This document shows, piece after piece, positions 1-11,404 of a stretch of DNA of 64,000 nt (position 1 is the first letter of the stretch; each line of letters starts with the position of its first letter). A program made the translations under genes and the position numbers. The stretch is taken from contig CM032228.1 in the NCBI GenBank assembly GCA_019009955.1, forward strand, positions 130,827,001 to 130,891,000. Direction: 5' to 3'. This stretch comes from Riptortus pedestris (lineage: Eukaryota > Arthropoda > Insecta > Hemiptera > Alydidae). The notes under the pieces are model-generated. The model saw only the letters and a list, made by a program, of their open reading frames with translations. It was not told the DNA's origin and made no database searches.

Positions 1-557
1 ATTAGTATATTATTTTTCAAAATACTAATCAATGGTGGAAGATCAACAAAAAAAGGAAAGCCTCAAATGATTATTAAAACTATTTTTATTTCTCTGCTAA
101 TTCCGTGTTCACATGAGGATGAGAAAATATAATACTAAGAAGTTAGAGGATTCTCTGACTTGCACTGCTAGTGGAAGATCCTATTTAACAATGTAGTAGT
201 TAGTTTAGTTAATCTTTGTATTACGTTTTTTCCTCATGAAGTTTCATATGGATATTAAACTAGTAGAGAAATAAGTATGGAAGAATAATAAATATTAATA
301 ATCATTTGAGGTTTTCTTTTTTGTTGGCCTTCTGCCATTGGGTTAAGTATATTTTTTAAATTGTGATAAATATAATGTAATGTACTAAAATATTACCAAA
401 GGTGTTTCTTAATTCCTTGCATCTTTTGTGGTTAACTACCAAATTAAGCAATAACTACGATTTAATTGCGGTCATCACAGTTATTCATTAACTTTTTCAC
501 CTGACCCCATTGGGTGTATAAAAGGCCTACTGTGATGGGTAAATATTCTGTTTGCAG
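1..557. other. Intronic or upstream DNA, no feature seen
   Basis: AT-rich sequence ending in a polypyrimidine-poor but plausible acceptor (tgtttgcag) at 557. It would be the intron before the first visible exon. No repeat family found elsewhere in the window is recognisable here. Confidence 0.4.
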
Positions 558-653
558 GCCGAAACCTGCTGGTAAAGGAAGTAAAATCCCTGTGCCAGTA
601 GGTGGAAAGAGTCCTCGATCTAGTGTAACCGATGCAATATTACTAGACTCAAG
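558..653 (+). CDS. Internal exon of an unrecognised gene (Ser/Pro/Lys-rich, SxIP motif)
   Basis: What is seen: an AG acceptor at 556-557, 96 open bases and a GT donor at 654-655 (CAAG|GTATTT). In the open frame the exon supplies one base to an incoming codon, 31 full codons, and two bases (AG) to the next exon, so it is a phase 2-2 exon. The peptide starts PKPAGKGSKIPVPVGGKSPR, is basic and rich in Ser/Pro, and contains S-K-I-P. S/T-x-I-P flanked by basic and Ser/Pro residues is the known EB1-binding motif of microtubule plus-end tracking proteins; whether it works here is inference. Codon bias and composition contrast with the AT-rich surroundings. The AG left at its end joins the A that opens the exon at 15269 to give AGA (Arg). 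I do not recognise the protein, and upstream exons lie outside the window. Confidence 0.6.
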
Positions 654-1007
654 GTATTTATAAAGTTTGTTGAATGCTTTTTATGCTCAGCGCATTTTTT
701 TCTGTTATTATTTTGCTTTTCTTTGCATTTCAACCGTAGTGCACATTCAGTAGTAATTGAGGAATGACCTTATGAATTTATTTTTAGTTCATTTTTAAAA
801 TTAATAGTTCATTGTATGCCTTTAATTCAGTTCCGGAATAAACATTTGTTCAAAATTGATGTACTTTAGTTTGGGGGCTGTGGGATGATAATTTCATTTC
901 CTATTACAAAAGCTACCCAATTTTTTAGAGATATGCAGGTTGTTGGTCTACATTTTTCTGAATTGCTGATGTTGAAATTTTATTTAATAAATAAATATTC
1001 TTCATAG
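654..1007. other. Start of a 14.6-kb intron, nothing specific
   Basis: AT-rich non-coding sequence between the exon donor and the foldback element at 1008. Confidence 0.4.
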
Positions 1008-1218
1008 TTTCATGGCAAGGGTCACTAATAAAAACATCTTTCCTGCACAAACGTTATTCCTATTGCCCTACATGTTTCATGGTCTAAACACCACCTCTTC
1101 AGGGGCTCTATCCATTTCTGAAGAGGTGGTGTGTAAGTCACAAAATATGTAGGACAGGACATTAGCAATAAAGTTTGTGTGAAAAAAATATTTGTTATTA
1201 GTGACCCTTGTCATGAAA
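1008..1218. mobile_element. Foldback (MITE-like) element, about 210 bp
   Basis: The two ends are near-perfect inverted copies: tttcatggcaagggtcac at 1008 and its complement ending in catgaaa at 1218. Inner arms also pair (caccacctcttcag near 1090 with ctgaagaggtggtg near 1120), so nearly the whole element folds into one hairpin. No ORF is present. The target duplication is unclear, so the superfamily is not assigned. Confidence 0.7.
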
Positions 1219-2832
1219 TTATTTAGATTATTTAAAAATATGGGTCCAGAATAAGAAGAATAAATAAATAATCTTTATACCCCTTTAATAAAAATATTGT
1301 GTCAGTTTATTTAAAAGTTTTTTGGTTGATTTATTTGTAAACAAAAATAAAAATCTTGATTTAAGGTGGAATAGTCAAATAACTAGGTAAATGAGCCCTC
1401 CTACCATCATCTCGAGGAAATAAGGAAACTAGCTAGCCAATGATACAGAAATTGTAAATTCTGGTTAAGGCTGACTATCAGCTTGCTGCCTCAGATTTAA
1501 TTAATTGGGTGCTCACTATGTAGAGGAAGAAGGAGCTTAAGAAAAAATATTGGTATGACAGGGTGTAAATGAAAAACGATGTTTCTTTATTTTGTATTAA
1601 TTCTAAAATGTGTTGTTTTATTAAACTTATAGTGCCAAACAAATAAACACAATCATATCTATAAAATGGCAGAAGTAGTTCATAATTAAACTATGTGAAT
1701 TTTCATACATCACTTAGATTATGCAAGTACTGTTTTCTTGTCCAACTCTAATGGAAGTGAGGATCTGCAGTAGTTAGATTAATTCTTTGAAATATTTGCA
1801 TTTTCTATGTAATGCAAAAAAAATGTAATCATGGGGCTACTTAAATGAAGAAGATGTGATTTTTTCATATCATTTACTGTAAGTCAAGCGCTGTAAGTGG
1901 TCCTAGCTCTTTATGGACAGATTTATTTATTGTTTTAGTTTCAATGTGATAGGAATAAATCCATTAAAAATATGAAGACCTTTAAATAAGTGCTGTTGTC
2001 CTGCTAATTATTAGCTACTATACTTTCACAAATACAATTTAGATGTTTGGATGTATTCTCATGAGTACTTATTATAATTAAATTTTGTGTTTAGGAAGTT
2101 AAAGATCTTGCTTTTTAAAGATAGCTATTATTCCTCTGTTTCATACTAACATTCCATGATCTTACTAGAGAACTTTAAAAATTAAAATTAAATAACTTAT
2201 TTTAAACTGAAAAGTTTTACAGTTGGCATTTATGCAATTATGAGGGTGTCTTTATTATAATTGCTCCGCAATGTTCCATTTACTGAGGGAGGTGGTGCTA
2301 TATAAAAGCATTGGTTCTCAACTTTAATAAGTGTTTTGTGCTAAACATTATATCTCTGTAATATATTAATTTATAAGTAAATAAATAATTGATAAGTAGA
2401 CCTATCACATGGATAACTAGTGCATTTTTAAAAAAAAAATCAGACAAGTATCTAGTGCAAATGCCCTCAAGATGAAGGGTCATTGTACTAATGCCCTAAT
2501 AAGGTACTTAACTTAATTTTGATTTGTTGTCTGAAAACTGTATTTGAATTTGAATCTTGAAACTGTATTGTTGGCATATCATGTCAAAAATGTAACACAG
2601 ATGACTCTATTAATCTGAGTAAAAATAGGAAGTTCATTTTTCATGAATATGTCACATGGTTGGAGAGATTTGAACAGGAGGGGAGGCAGGCACCATCTGA
2701 CTGACCCATCCATCACCCTCTGGACGTAAAATTTACTTTCATCTTCATAATTTAAATAAAACAAAAACATTATAAAACAGGATGTTCAATTTACTGTGAA
2801 CTAAGTACAGAAAGGGGAGGATGCTGATAGCT
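1219..2832. other. Intron DNA without recognised features
   Basis: AT-rich sequence. The short minus-strand ORFs here look like chance ORFs; no domain or splice-supported exon was seen. Confidence 0.4.
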
Positions 2833-3015
2833 CAGTGCCAGAGTGATAGATCCCAGATCACAAGCAACATCAATCAGTGTTCAGTACTTGATTGGGTGTC
2901 TGCAATGTTCATTCATTGGTTCATTACCAGAGTGCTAGTGTCACAGATAATATATAGTGAGTAAATCAGTCTGACAGCCTGTCTGTAGGATGATCGAAGG
3001 ACTCACCTTGATCCC
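2833..3015 (+). repeat. Possible degraded tRNA-derived SINE head
   Basis: The segment begins with an A-box-like stretch (tagctcagtgccagagtg), close to a RNA polymerase III tRNA A box. A matching B box was not found and no second copy was recognised in the window, so this is weak. It is followed by a G-run at 3137-3147. Confidence 0.25.
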
Positions 3016-3769
3016 ATCAACTAGCAAGCTGGTGTTTTTTTTTTTGTTTTTTCACATTGTGTTAAAGATCTGTACGTTTAATATTGCTATTCCAATAAGT
3101 ATATGTGTATATGTTTCAATGTTTCACTTATTGGCAGGGGGGGGGGGGTCATTGTTTTGATCTAGTGATCCATTTATCCTTGTGCCACTGTTTTAATTAT
3201 TTGTATTATCTCTTGGTTCATTACATGCTTTATATAAATTTGCACCAGACTACTTGTCAGCAAATCTTGTAATTGTAATTTACCCAAATTTCTAGTTCCC
3301 TTGACACTTTAGCTGATCCATAATGGCAGTGCATATGAAAATAAATACAAGTAATTAAATTTTAGTAGGATTGGATAATTAATTTAATGGAAATTTTAAT
3401 TAATTCTAGTAAATGGGTGGGGGGAGGGGATGATGTACATACATGTGGGGGCAAGCTACTGCATGCCTATCAATCAAAGTCTGGCAGATTATATCTTTAA
3501 AATAAATAAGTACATTTTCAGAGGTTTTCATTCATACATTTTGACAGGAAACAAAAAATGAATGAAAATTTAAATAATATGGAACAAATCTTTTATAAAA
3601 AAAATTGTTATTTAAAAAATTACTTAAAAAAATATGGAAATATAATATTTTAAACAATTAAAGGTTGAAAATAATTACAAAATATTTCTGTCTTAAATTA
3701 TTTACATGTACATAAGTATGGCACCTCAGAGAATGTGATTCAATATCTCTAATGCCATAGTAATGGAAA
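3016..3769. other. Intron DNA without recognised features
   Basis: AT-rich, with a G-run around 3137-3147. No ORF or repeat-family match was seen. Confidence 0.35.
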
Positions 3770-3773
3770 TCAC

Positions 3774-3970
3774 TATAACCACCTCTTATAATCATCACAT
3801 GGTAACCCTAGAGTGGCAAGTTTGATTCCCACCTGGGCAAAGGAATTTATTTACTGACGGAATTCATTAAATAAAATCTTAGTCCCATCCTGACTAGAAA
3901 AGGGCGGTGTCCTTTATATAACCCGTCCCAATTAGCCATTGCAAAAAGTGGGTGTTAATAAATAATTATA
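3774..3970 (+). repeat. SINE copy S1 (tRNA-derived family)
   Basis: Shares with the other copies the B-box region (gagtggcaagtttgattccc), the 'tttatttactgacggaattcatta' type middle, the 'ctagaaaagggcggt' block, 'cccgtcccaattagcc' and the 3' tail 'aaaaagtgg...ttaataaata'. The 5' tRNA-like half is worn. Confidence 0.75.
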
Positions 3971-4039
3971 AAAAAATAGCTCTTGCATTTTTATGTTATC
4001 AACACTTTAATGCTAAAATAAAAATTTAAATTTATACTT

Positions 4040-4905
4040 TCTTAATAAAAAAATCCTCCCTTATTTTTCATGATGATTTTAACCATCTATGGCATTCTAT
4101 CAATGAGCTTGTCTAACTTCTTAAATAATATATTATTATTATATTTTCAGAAGCTCTCAGAGAGATTTTTGTAAAGTTGGAAATTCATCCTGAACTTTTC
4201 AATCAAGCAAAGCAGCTCAATAGGATTGAGACTAAGCTGTCAAAGTCATATTTTTCAAAATGCCTTCATCTTTTTTTTCTTTTAAATGTCCTCTTCAAAT
4301 GTTAGATGAATATTTCAGATCATTATACTGATATATAATAAAACCAGGGCTGATTAAATACAGACCTAGAAGAATGTATAGTTCTCAAAAATTGTTTTAT
4401 AACTCTTTTTGTTCAGTATTCCTGAAATTTGTACAATATCTCCTTTTCCAAAGCCTGCGTAACAGCCTTGCACTTGATCTGAACCTCCCCCATGCTTTAC
4501 AGAATTACGGTCTTATGTTGTGTGACAAAACCATAATCTGGTGATTTTATCTTTGCACTTGAAATCTTGATTTACCAGTCCAAAATACCATTCTCCAGTT
4601 TTGGTTTGTTAAGCTCTTATAAGTAAGTGCCTTCTGAGACCGCTTATTCTTATTACCAACCTTACAAATGGTTTTACTGTGCACAGAAATGAGTTTCCTG
4701 GTGGCAGTTTTGAATTTACCTCAAATCTGAGTGACTCTCAGTCTTCTGTTTCACTTGATTTTTAAAATTATAAATTTTAGATCTTATCTCTTGGGTAGGA
4801 GTTGTTTTAAATCTTCCTGTTTGAGCTTTTTCATTGTGAGAGTGACCTCTCTATAGCGAGTGATGGTGTTACGTACTCATTTTCTTTTCCTTAGGTAGTG
4901 TGTAA
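4040..4905 (-). pseudogene. Tc1-like transposase pseudogene
   Basis: Read on the minus strand with frameshifts and stops, this stretch matches the order of a Tc1-family transposase. First comes an N-terminal part with NWRMVFWTGKSRFQV (about 4560-4600), where the family has the first catalytic Asp in W-T-D-E-S; here the Asp is Gly. Next is VKHGGGS..V.GC (about 4470-4510), then LNPIELL (about 4220-4240), and a C-terminal LIDRMP..V..IMKNKGGFFY near 4050-4110. Tc1 transposases cut and paste DNA at TA sites using a DDE triad. Several stops, shifts and the lost Asp mean the copy is dead. Terminal inverted repeats were not located, so the element boundaries are uncertain. It lies in the first large intron. 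Confidence 0.8.
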
Positions 4906-5184
4906 ATTTTTCTACACAATTTAGTGGAAAATTTCTTCTTAACTATTTTAAACAAAAAGCCTGTGGATTGAAACTAAGAGCTCTGAGGGAACACTAAACT
5001 AAAGACAAAAATATGAAATATTTTAACCCTTACTAGAAAATGTACTTCAATAAATAAATAAACCTTCAAATAACACAGACATAGTTTATTCCCATGAATT
5101 ATCATGGATTGTGGCATTCGAATGTTAGGATTATCAATATTAATGAAATATTAAGTTTTTCTTATTTATCATGGGGACTGGGAG

Positions 5185-5395
5185 GTTAGCCATAAGAGTG
5201 AAAGTGTCAACCTTAATCACACATGGCAAACCTAGAGTGGTGAATTCGATCCCCGCCTGGGCAAATAGGAATTTATTTAGTGATGAGCTCACTAAATAAA
5301 GTCCAAAGTCCCGCCTTTGCAATAAAAGGGTAACTTGTAGATAACTTGCCCCAATTAGCAATTGTAGCAAAAAGTGAACATTAATAAATGATAAT
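5185..5395 (+). repeat. SINE copy S2 (tRNA-derived family)
   Basis: Shows the family order: a CACATGG..AACCTAGAGTGG head, a B-box-like gaattcgatccccgcctggg, aggaatttatttagtgatga, a degraded ctagaaaagg block, and an ending gcaaaaagtgaacattaataaat followed by ATA-rich repeats. Confidence 0.75.
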
Positions 5396-5770
5396 AATTA
5401 TTAATCATGTTTAAATAGTGTTTCTTAAAATTGACTAATAGTGTCTGTAAATAAAGTTTTGAGTGACTATACCATATTACCTAATATGAATAACTGGTGC
5501 TCCTAAGCTTTTGAATGTGTGAGTGTGTTCTTCCTAACTCTTTAAATAACTGTTACTTATCAATTAATTGTTTATTTACATTATTTAATTTTTGTGGTAA
5601 CTTCACAAAGTAAATCCTTAGATAGGGTACAATCCGAAGGGGTTAACATAAGAGAACGCAGAAACGGATAAGCTGCTGTTTACTGTTTATCTCACACATA
5701 TTTCAGTTATTTGCTAAAACACTGTTTCAATTACAAATGTGGTAAAAGGTAGCTAAGTAAATTTTAAAAA
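5396..5770. other. Intron DNA without recognised features
   Basis: AT-rich, no ORF of note and no repeat-family match seen. Confidence 0.35.
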
Positions 5771-6350
5771 ATCTGCTTAGCTGGGGCTGCGTTATCTATG
5801 CAGATTTCCTATGTGTATTACGTATTTGGAGTTATCTCAATGAAAACAATATTTGGTATTTAGTCTTCAAATAAAGTGAGATCATATCTTTTCATTTATA
5901 TGACATGAGTAGGATTTAGGAGTGGGGGTTTACTGAAGGTCGAAAACTAAAAAAATCCCAATATCTCATTTAATATTATTATTATTTATTAAAGTCCACT
6001 TTTTGCAACTCAGGCTAATCGGGACAGGTTATCTACAGGTTACCACCCTTTTCTAGCCAGGGTGGGATTTTAGGACGTTATTCAATGAATTTCTCCACTA
6101 ATTAATTTAATTGCCCAGGCAAGAATCGAACTCGCCACTCTAGGTTTACCATGTGAGATAAAGGTCAACGCTTGAACTCACATGGCCAACCTGAGCCCCT
6201 CTCATTTAATAATCAACATAGAGAAAAAAAAACATATGTGTAACAACATTTATAGAACATTTAATTTGCAATACAATTTGTTCTATACACTTTTTTGATC
6301 CGACATATAACAATGGAGATATTTTTTTTTTTAAATTCCCCTCTAAACAC
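5771..6350 (-). mobile_element. Family C (Helentron/HINE-like) copy, interrupted by a SINE
   Basis: The left edge carries the family's conserved end (ggggctgcgttatctatgca, agatttcc). Typical interior follows: 'caatatttggtatttag', 'ggagtgggggtttactgaag' and 'ccaatatctcatttaatatt'. After the SINE, the interior resumes with 'aacaacatttatagaaca', 'ttgatccgacatataacaat' and 'ggagatattt'. The hairpin end reads on the minus strand, so that is the orientation. The SINE at 5976-6199 splits it and duplicates 12 bp of it. Confidence 0.65.
5976..6199 (-). repeat. SINE copy S3, best-preserved tRNA-like head, with target duplication
   Basis: On the minus strand the copy starts gggctcaggttggccatgtg (A-box-like) and runs through gcgagttcgattcttgc, a 5-bp T-arm with a canonical 7-base TTCGATT loop (B box). 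Then comes ctgggc, which pairs with the starting gctcag as an acceptor stem. The layout resembles a tRNA with a long variable arm, such as Leu or Ser. The copy ends with gttgcaaaaagtggac, aataaataataataataa. The 12 bp tctcatttaata occurs at 5964-5975 and 6200-6211, a clear target-site duplication as made by LINE-driven retroposition. Confidence 0.9.
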
Positions 6351-6370
6351 AGGCATACTCAGTCCCTATG

Positions 6371-7874
6371 GATTTTTTCTTGTAAAGTAGCAGTCAGATT
6401 TACCTAAGTTAGTGCTCATCAAAATCAAAATAGTATGCAGAAATCAATTTCATGTTATTATTTCACTAATGTGGCGTCACAACTGGTCTTTATGTCTTGT
6501 ATTGAATTATTGCTATGTATGCTGTATACATTTTTTTATTATTTTTAACAACACTTGCACTCTCTAAGTCTCATAGATTCATTTAACCAACATAAATAAA
6601 TCTAGTCTGCTTTCTGTGGGGTCACAATGACAAGTTGTAAATGTTTTTGATGGTACCTCTAAATTTGTTTTGAAAAAAAAAAGCACTGCATGCATGCGTT
6701 AGTTTTCTAGAATATATTGCAATGGTAACAAGTTTTTTTTCAAGTGCACTCACTCACAATTTCCTCTGTCACTTTTTCATAACCTGCCAAGTTTTGGTTC
6801 TATAAACAGGATATCTACTCTCCTAAAACGATAATTATAAATGGCATGTGATTCTTATTATAAATTCTTTTTGTGGTGAAATGTCAACTGACGATACAGA
6901 GATTAACAGGCAAAGAACAAATTATGGTCTGTTTTAAGTGTAGAATATTTATTTCCACAATTGTATACCAAATATATTCATTTTTAGAAGATGGTATATA
7001 TTGTGTTTGTTTCATATATTTTTTTATTTTGGTACAGACATGTAAAAACCACACTATTCTCCTTGATCAGCCAAGCATAATCATTTGTATTAAATCCTTA
7101 TCACTTTAAAAGATACTAGTTTAACATTACTTGAAGAATGACCTAAACTTTTACAGGCAAATTCCCTTGTATATCAAGCTTAGCCCTTCTACAAACATCT
7201 TTTAGATCAAAGTGTGCTGTCAGAATCAAAGCTGTGCTAACCTCAGTATTTGAGTCTGAAAGCTTACAATTATTATTTGTAGAAATTGGCTTATGTTCAC
7301 TTATAAAAGTTCCTTATGATGAACAGCTACCATTTAGTCTATAGTACTGAGTATGTTGCTGTTTTTTTTTTAACAATTAATTACTACAAACAAAGAAAAT
7401 CTATTTAATTTCAAATAAATTTTGTCTCATTATATTATTTATTATGTTTGTTTATTTACATAATTAACTTAAGTTATATTCTAAATTGTTATTTTCTTAT
7501 AGAATGAAACTTTCATTATGATAAGTTATTATTTGTTTGTAGATTAAACTGTCTTAATGATTAAGGTGGAAATTAATGAGTTGTCTTTCTTTTTTGGAGA
7601 GACTTTTATTTTGTAGAAGTAATGTTGAGCTTTAATTTTGCCTTTTTATTCATTAGTCTTGATTATAATAAATAAAAAAAAATAACTGAAGCAAAGTGTA
7701 TTTTGACACAGATTTGAGTAGTAACTTTTATAAGGTTATTTGCAACTTTTACTGGCGTATTAAAAACAAGATTAATACAGTTGTAGAATAAATAACTAAT
7801 TAAATTTTTTAACAATTTTTTATTTTCCGTAAGTTTATTTTTGTATCTTACTGTATATAGTAACAAACAGTCCA
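6371..7874. other. Intron DNA without recognised features
   Basis: AT-rich; the ORFs here (for example 6873-7109 and 7663-7878) are low-complexity and unsupported by splice sites or domains. Confidence 0.35.
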
Positions 7875-8690
7875 TCATTCAGGGGCTGCGTAAACTAAGC
7901 AGATTTCCCCTTGTGCTGGAATGGCATACTAGTAATGTCATCTCTCCATATATTTTCTATTTCTCAGTCGAAATTCTATTAGTAGTAGTGGGGGTTTACA
8001 CGGCACTGAAAATAAGAAAGCATGAATTACTAGTTAAATATTTGAGCTACAAAAAAATATATAAAACAATAATTGTAGAGTATGAATAGTTTAACCAAAA
8101 TTGGTACTTTAACATTTTTTTATCCAACTCATAAAAAGGAAGATATTTGGAGTTTTCAAATCCCCCCATCTCTAAACCCCCCCCTATTTCTAGTCTGATT
8201 TCAGCCATTAATGGCAATGAACTAAAGTGTTCCATGAAACGATTAAATATTGTGTATGATATCGATCCACTTATCATTTTTGAGTTAAAAACATAAAATC
8301 TTAATTGATGAAGTCATCACACAAAGTATTTGCATGTATCTCACTTAATAAAAGTCTGGTATTTTTGGTATTTAAGCTTCGAATAAAGTGGTTCATGATA
8401 TAAAAACTTTTTGTTGACATGACAAGTGTAGGATTGTAGGTTTACTGAATGGTGAATTATAAAATGCAAATATCTTGGTCAATATTCAAGATAGAGAAAA
8501 TATGTATAATATGCAAGGAGAAAAATTATATATAACGGCATTTATAGGAAAGTAAATTTTCAAAAAAATTGGTTCTGTACAGAACTCTTGAATTTTCAAA
8601 ATCCCTCCCCTCTGTACCCCCTCCTCCTGCTAGTCCAATTTCAGCTGTTAACAAACTTGATCATAACTTCCCTGAGAAATTTATGCTACG
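7875..8690 (-). mobile_element. Family C copy, variant interior
   Basis: Begins with caggggctgcgtaaactaag followed by cagatttccc, the conserved family C end in minus orientation. The interior differs from the commonest form, with 'aaaatcttaattgatga', 'gtcatcacacaaagtatttg' and a C-rich tract. It shares these with the copy at 54947-55500. From about 8340 the usual interior resumes, up to 'ctagtccaatttcagctgtt' near 8630. The far (ATIR) end was not recognised. Confidence 0.6.
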
Positions 8691-9397
8691 TTTTTGTTTC
8701 ATATGGAATTGAAATTATTTCAACAGTTCTCTTTGTCTTTTTTTTTTTTGTTTTTTTTTACTGTTTCCATGATTTTAAACTTTTTAATATATTCCAGTTA
8801 CAAAAAACATTTTTGGTAAACACAATTTTTTTTTGAAAACGAATATGCTATGTGGTATATCATAAGAATGCTTATTTAAATAACTTTAGAATGAGACAAA
8901 TTAGATTTATTTGGATTTAAGTCAAAGATACAAATTTTGGTCTCGTTTGGTTCGACATCGTAACCAGTTAAAAAGTACCTTTTTATCATACAAATAACAT
9001 TAATAGAAATTGCCATCTGTGGAAATAAACTTGGTCTCATTTCTTTACCATTTTCTATTTCCACTGAATGACATCTTTACTTAAAATCTGCTGGCATGGA
9101 AGATTATTCTGAGTTAAAGAAAATAATGGTGAAGATAAGTTATATAATAATTGCTTTTGAAGTATGATTTCATTAGTTCCACTGACTCCAACTTTCCTTC
9201 TCGAATTTTTTTTTTTTTTTATGCTATGAATAGCAGTAGGTTTCTCCTGGTCTGAAAGGAAACCCCCTGAGCAGTTACTTGAAGCCATGAGGGAGAAGCA
9301 TTGATAGATGTTCATAAACAACTGCTGATCTAATAGATTTATATGACCAGTTTGTTATTATTAATGCTATTAATAAGAGTTTTTTTTTGCTTATTTT

Positions 9398-9400
<3 letters not shown>
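8691..9400. other. Intron DNA, poly-T tracts only
   Basis: Contains T-runs near 8739-8760 and 9209-9221. No supported gene; the minus ORFs at 8876-9064 and 9055-9321 show no recognisable domain. Confidence 0.35.

Positions 9401-9443
<43 letters not shown>
9401..9443. repeat. (TA)n microsatellite at a family B edge
   Basis: Pure AT dinucleotide run that stops exactly at the CTAG end of the family B element at 9444. Confidence 0.95.
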
Positions 9444-9444
<1 letters not shown>

Positions 9445-10449
9445 TAGCTCAGATATCCGGCGTCGCCCTGGAATTAATTCATTTGAGGCTGGATGGTGAT
9501 GGTATTTTTTTGGCAAGGCTTTACTTTTGCTCAATATTTTGACATTTACCCGTCCCAGTGTTTAGGGTTAATACCCGTTGTTGGCATTTGTTAATAATAA
9601 AATTAATTTTTTATGTAAGTCTTCACTGTCCTCCAAATTGTCATATTTCCCATGCATTATGCATAGATTTCAGTTATTAAGGACAAAATTTTAACATAGA
9701 TTTGAATTAATTTTTCCAGGTGAGGTACCTCATAGTTAAAATTGGAATGAATTGTTGAGCATATCAATATTCCTATGCAAATTACTTGCTCCACACATTG
9801 TTCCTGGAGAAATGTATAAAACAAAAGTTACTCTAAATAACAAAATAAACAACTTTTGTTATGTTCATATTTGCCGAAAAACGATTAGAAAACGAAATAC
9901 TGCTATTTTTAAATTCAGGCCTCCCTTATAACCCCCACTCCTGCCCGTCCCTAGAAACGTTGGTATGGCTTGTTATAATGAAAGCGTTAGTGCTAGTACA
10001 TATACCGAGTTTTATTTATTTCGCTTGGGTCTTTTGTCGGGTTTTAGCGTATATCTCGTTTATAATTCGGTATACGAAAAAAGTGTATATAACAAAAGTT
10101 ACTCTAAATAACAAAATAAACAACTTCTGTTATGTTCATATTTGCCGAAAAACCAATAGGAAACGAAATATCGCTATTTTTCTTTTCTGGCTTCCCTCAT
10201 AACCCCCACTCCTGTTCGTCTCAGAGAAAATTAATATAGCCTAAAGTCTAAGTTGGGTTATTAGTAATATACATACCGAGTTTCATAAAATTCGGTTCAG
10301 CCGTTTATGCATGAAAAGGTAACAAACATACAAACAAATAAACAAACAGACACCAAAGAAACAAAATGCAGTTATGGTGTCTATGACATGTGAAACGAAA
10401 AGTTATCGGGAAATTTCGCGAAAAAAATCAATGTACAGACAGATGTTAG

Positions 10450-10454
<5 letters not shown>
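9444..10454 (-). mobile_element. Family B (Helitron-like) copy B0
   Basis: Starts ctagctcagatatccggcgt, the family's CTAG plus hairpin end (hairpin worn in this copy). Conserved blocks follow: 'ggctggatggtgatggtat', 'ttgacatttacccgtcccag', 'cattatgcatagattt'. Two internal units of about 290-300 bp start near 9838 and 10120 (each with 'aacaaaataaacaacttttg' type sequence). Then come 'ttcggttcagccgtttatgc', an (AAAC)n-like tract and 'atcaatgtacagacaga'. A (TA)n tract bounds each side, as if it inserted into a microsatellite. The apparent ORFs inside are repeat sequence without a Rep or helicase domain. Confidence 0.75.

Positions 10455-10512
<58 letters not shown>
10455..10512. repeat. (TA)n microsatellite at the other edge of B0
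   Basis: Pure TA run directly following the family B distal end. Confidence 0.95.
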
Positions 10513-10513
<1 letters not shown>

Positions 10514-11400
10514 CAGTATTTTGATAGAATGCGTTCTAGGGATTTATTAAGGTGAGAATGAGCAACAGGCTCAGCATAAGTTAATTGTAGTGGCTCGGGA
10601 AGGTGGGTCTGTTATTGGAGCATCCTAGTGCACATTTTACAAAATGGCCTGGATACTAGGACAATAGGGTCTGTGGTAAGAATATAATATTCATAAAAAA
10701 ATTTTGTTGAAGAAGCATTTTAGTATCTGCAACTCTCACAATAATTAATAAGTTTAAATTCATTGAATTAATATGAAAGTAAATTACAGAACAAATCAAC
10801 ATATATTTTAAATATTAAGGGAGTTGTAGATAATCCTGCATGAGGGCTCTTCTAAAGCAATTTGCCCACACCTCATGCATACTTTTATATAGATCTTTCT
10901 GTGTTATACATTTCAGGTCTTATGAAGAGCAACTGACCATATCACTCGTGACCACTTCTTGTTCTACATGTTATAGGTGAGGTGACATGGACTCTTTGGT
11001 GAATAGTCACGTCTCAACTGATCTTGTCAATTGTAATGATGTATTTGTCTGTCTCAGTGGATTGGTCAGTTGTTCCACGTGATTCTGTGAACTGTCAATA
11101 CTTATTTATAGAGTATACCCTTTTATGTGATTGTCTGGTGATTTAATTTAAAATAATTTGAAATATTATTGAGAATATTATTTTATTGTAGATTGATTAC
11201 CCTATTGTTTCTTGTTCATCCTGTTCTCTTTATGAGTTTAGTGTAGTTCTTCCTTAATACTTCCATTGTATGATACTTCCCAATCTCAACCCATCCAGTT
11301 ATATAGGTTTTTTTTCCAATATTTTGTGAACATTTATATTATACTAAAATATACTATTGGAAAAAATCCAAACTGACCGAAACCAAAAATCAAATTTTAA
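10513..11400. other. Intron DNA without recognised features
   Basis: Moderately AT-rich, no ORF, and no match to the repeat families defined in this window. Confidence 0.35.
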
Positions 11401-11404
11401 TTAT

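Noticed and set aside
5976..6199. Functional tRNA gene on the minus strand
   Set aside because: It has A- and B-box-like parts but no proper anticodon arm, continues into a shared SINE body with an (ATA)n tail, and carries a retroposition-type target duplication.
9861..10202. 113-aa ORF and the similar 'MFIFAEKPIGNE...' ORFs at 34563, 35160, 36128, 43641 and on the other strand at 44889-45610 as a protein family
   Set aside because: They are translations of the 298-bp tandem units of family B in whatever frame is open. Frames shift between copies, stops are frequent, and no domain is visible, so similarity reflects DNA repeats, not protein conservation.
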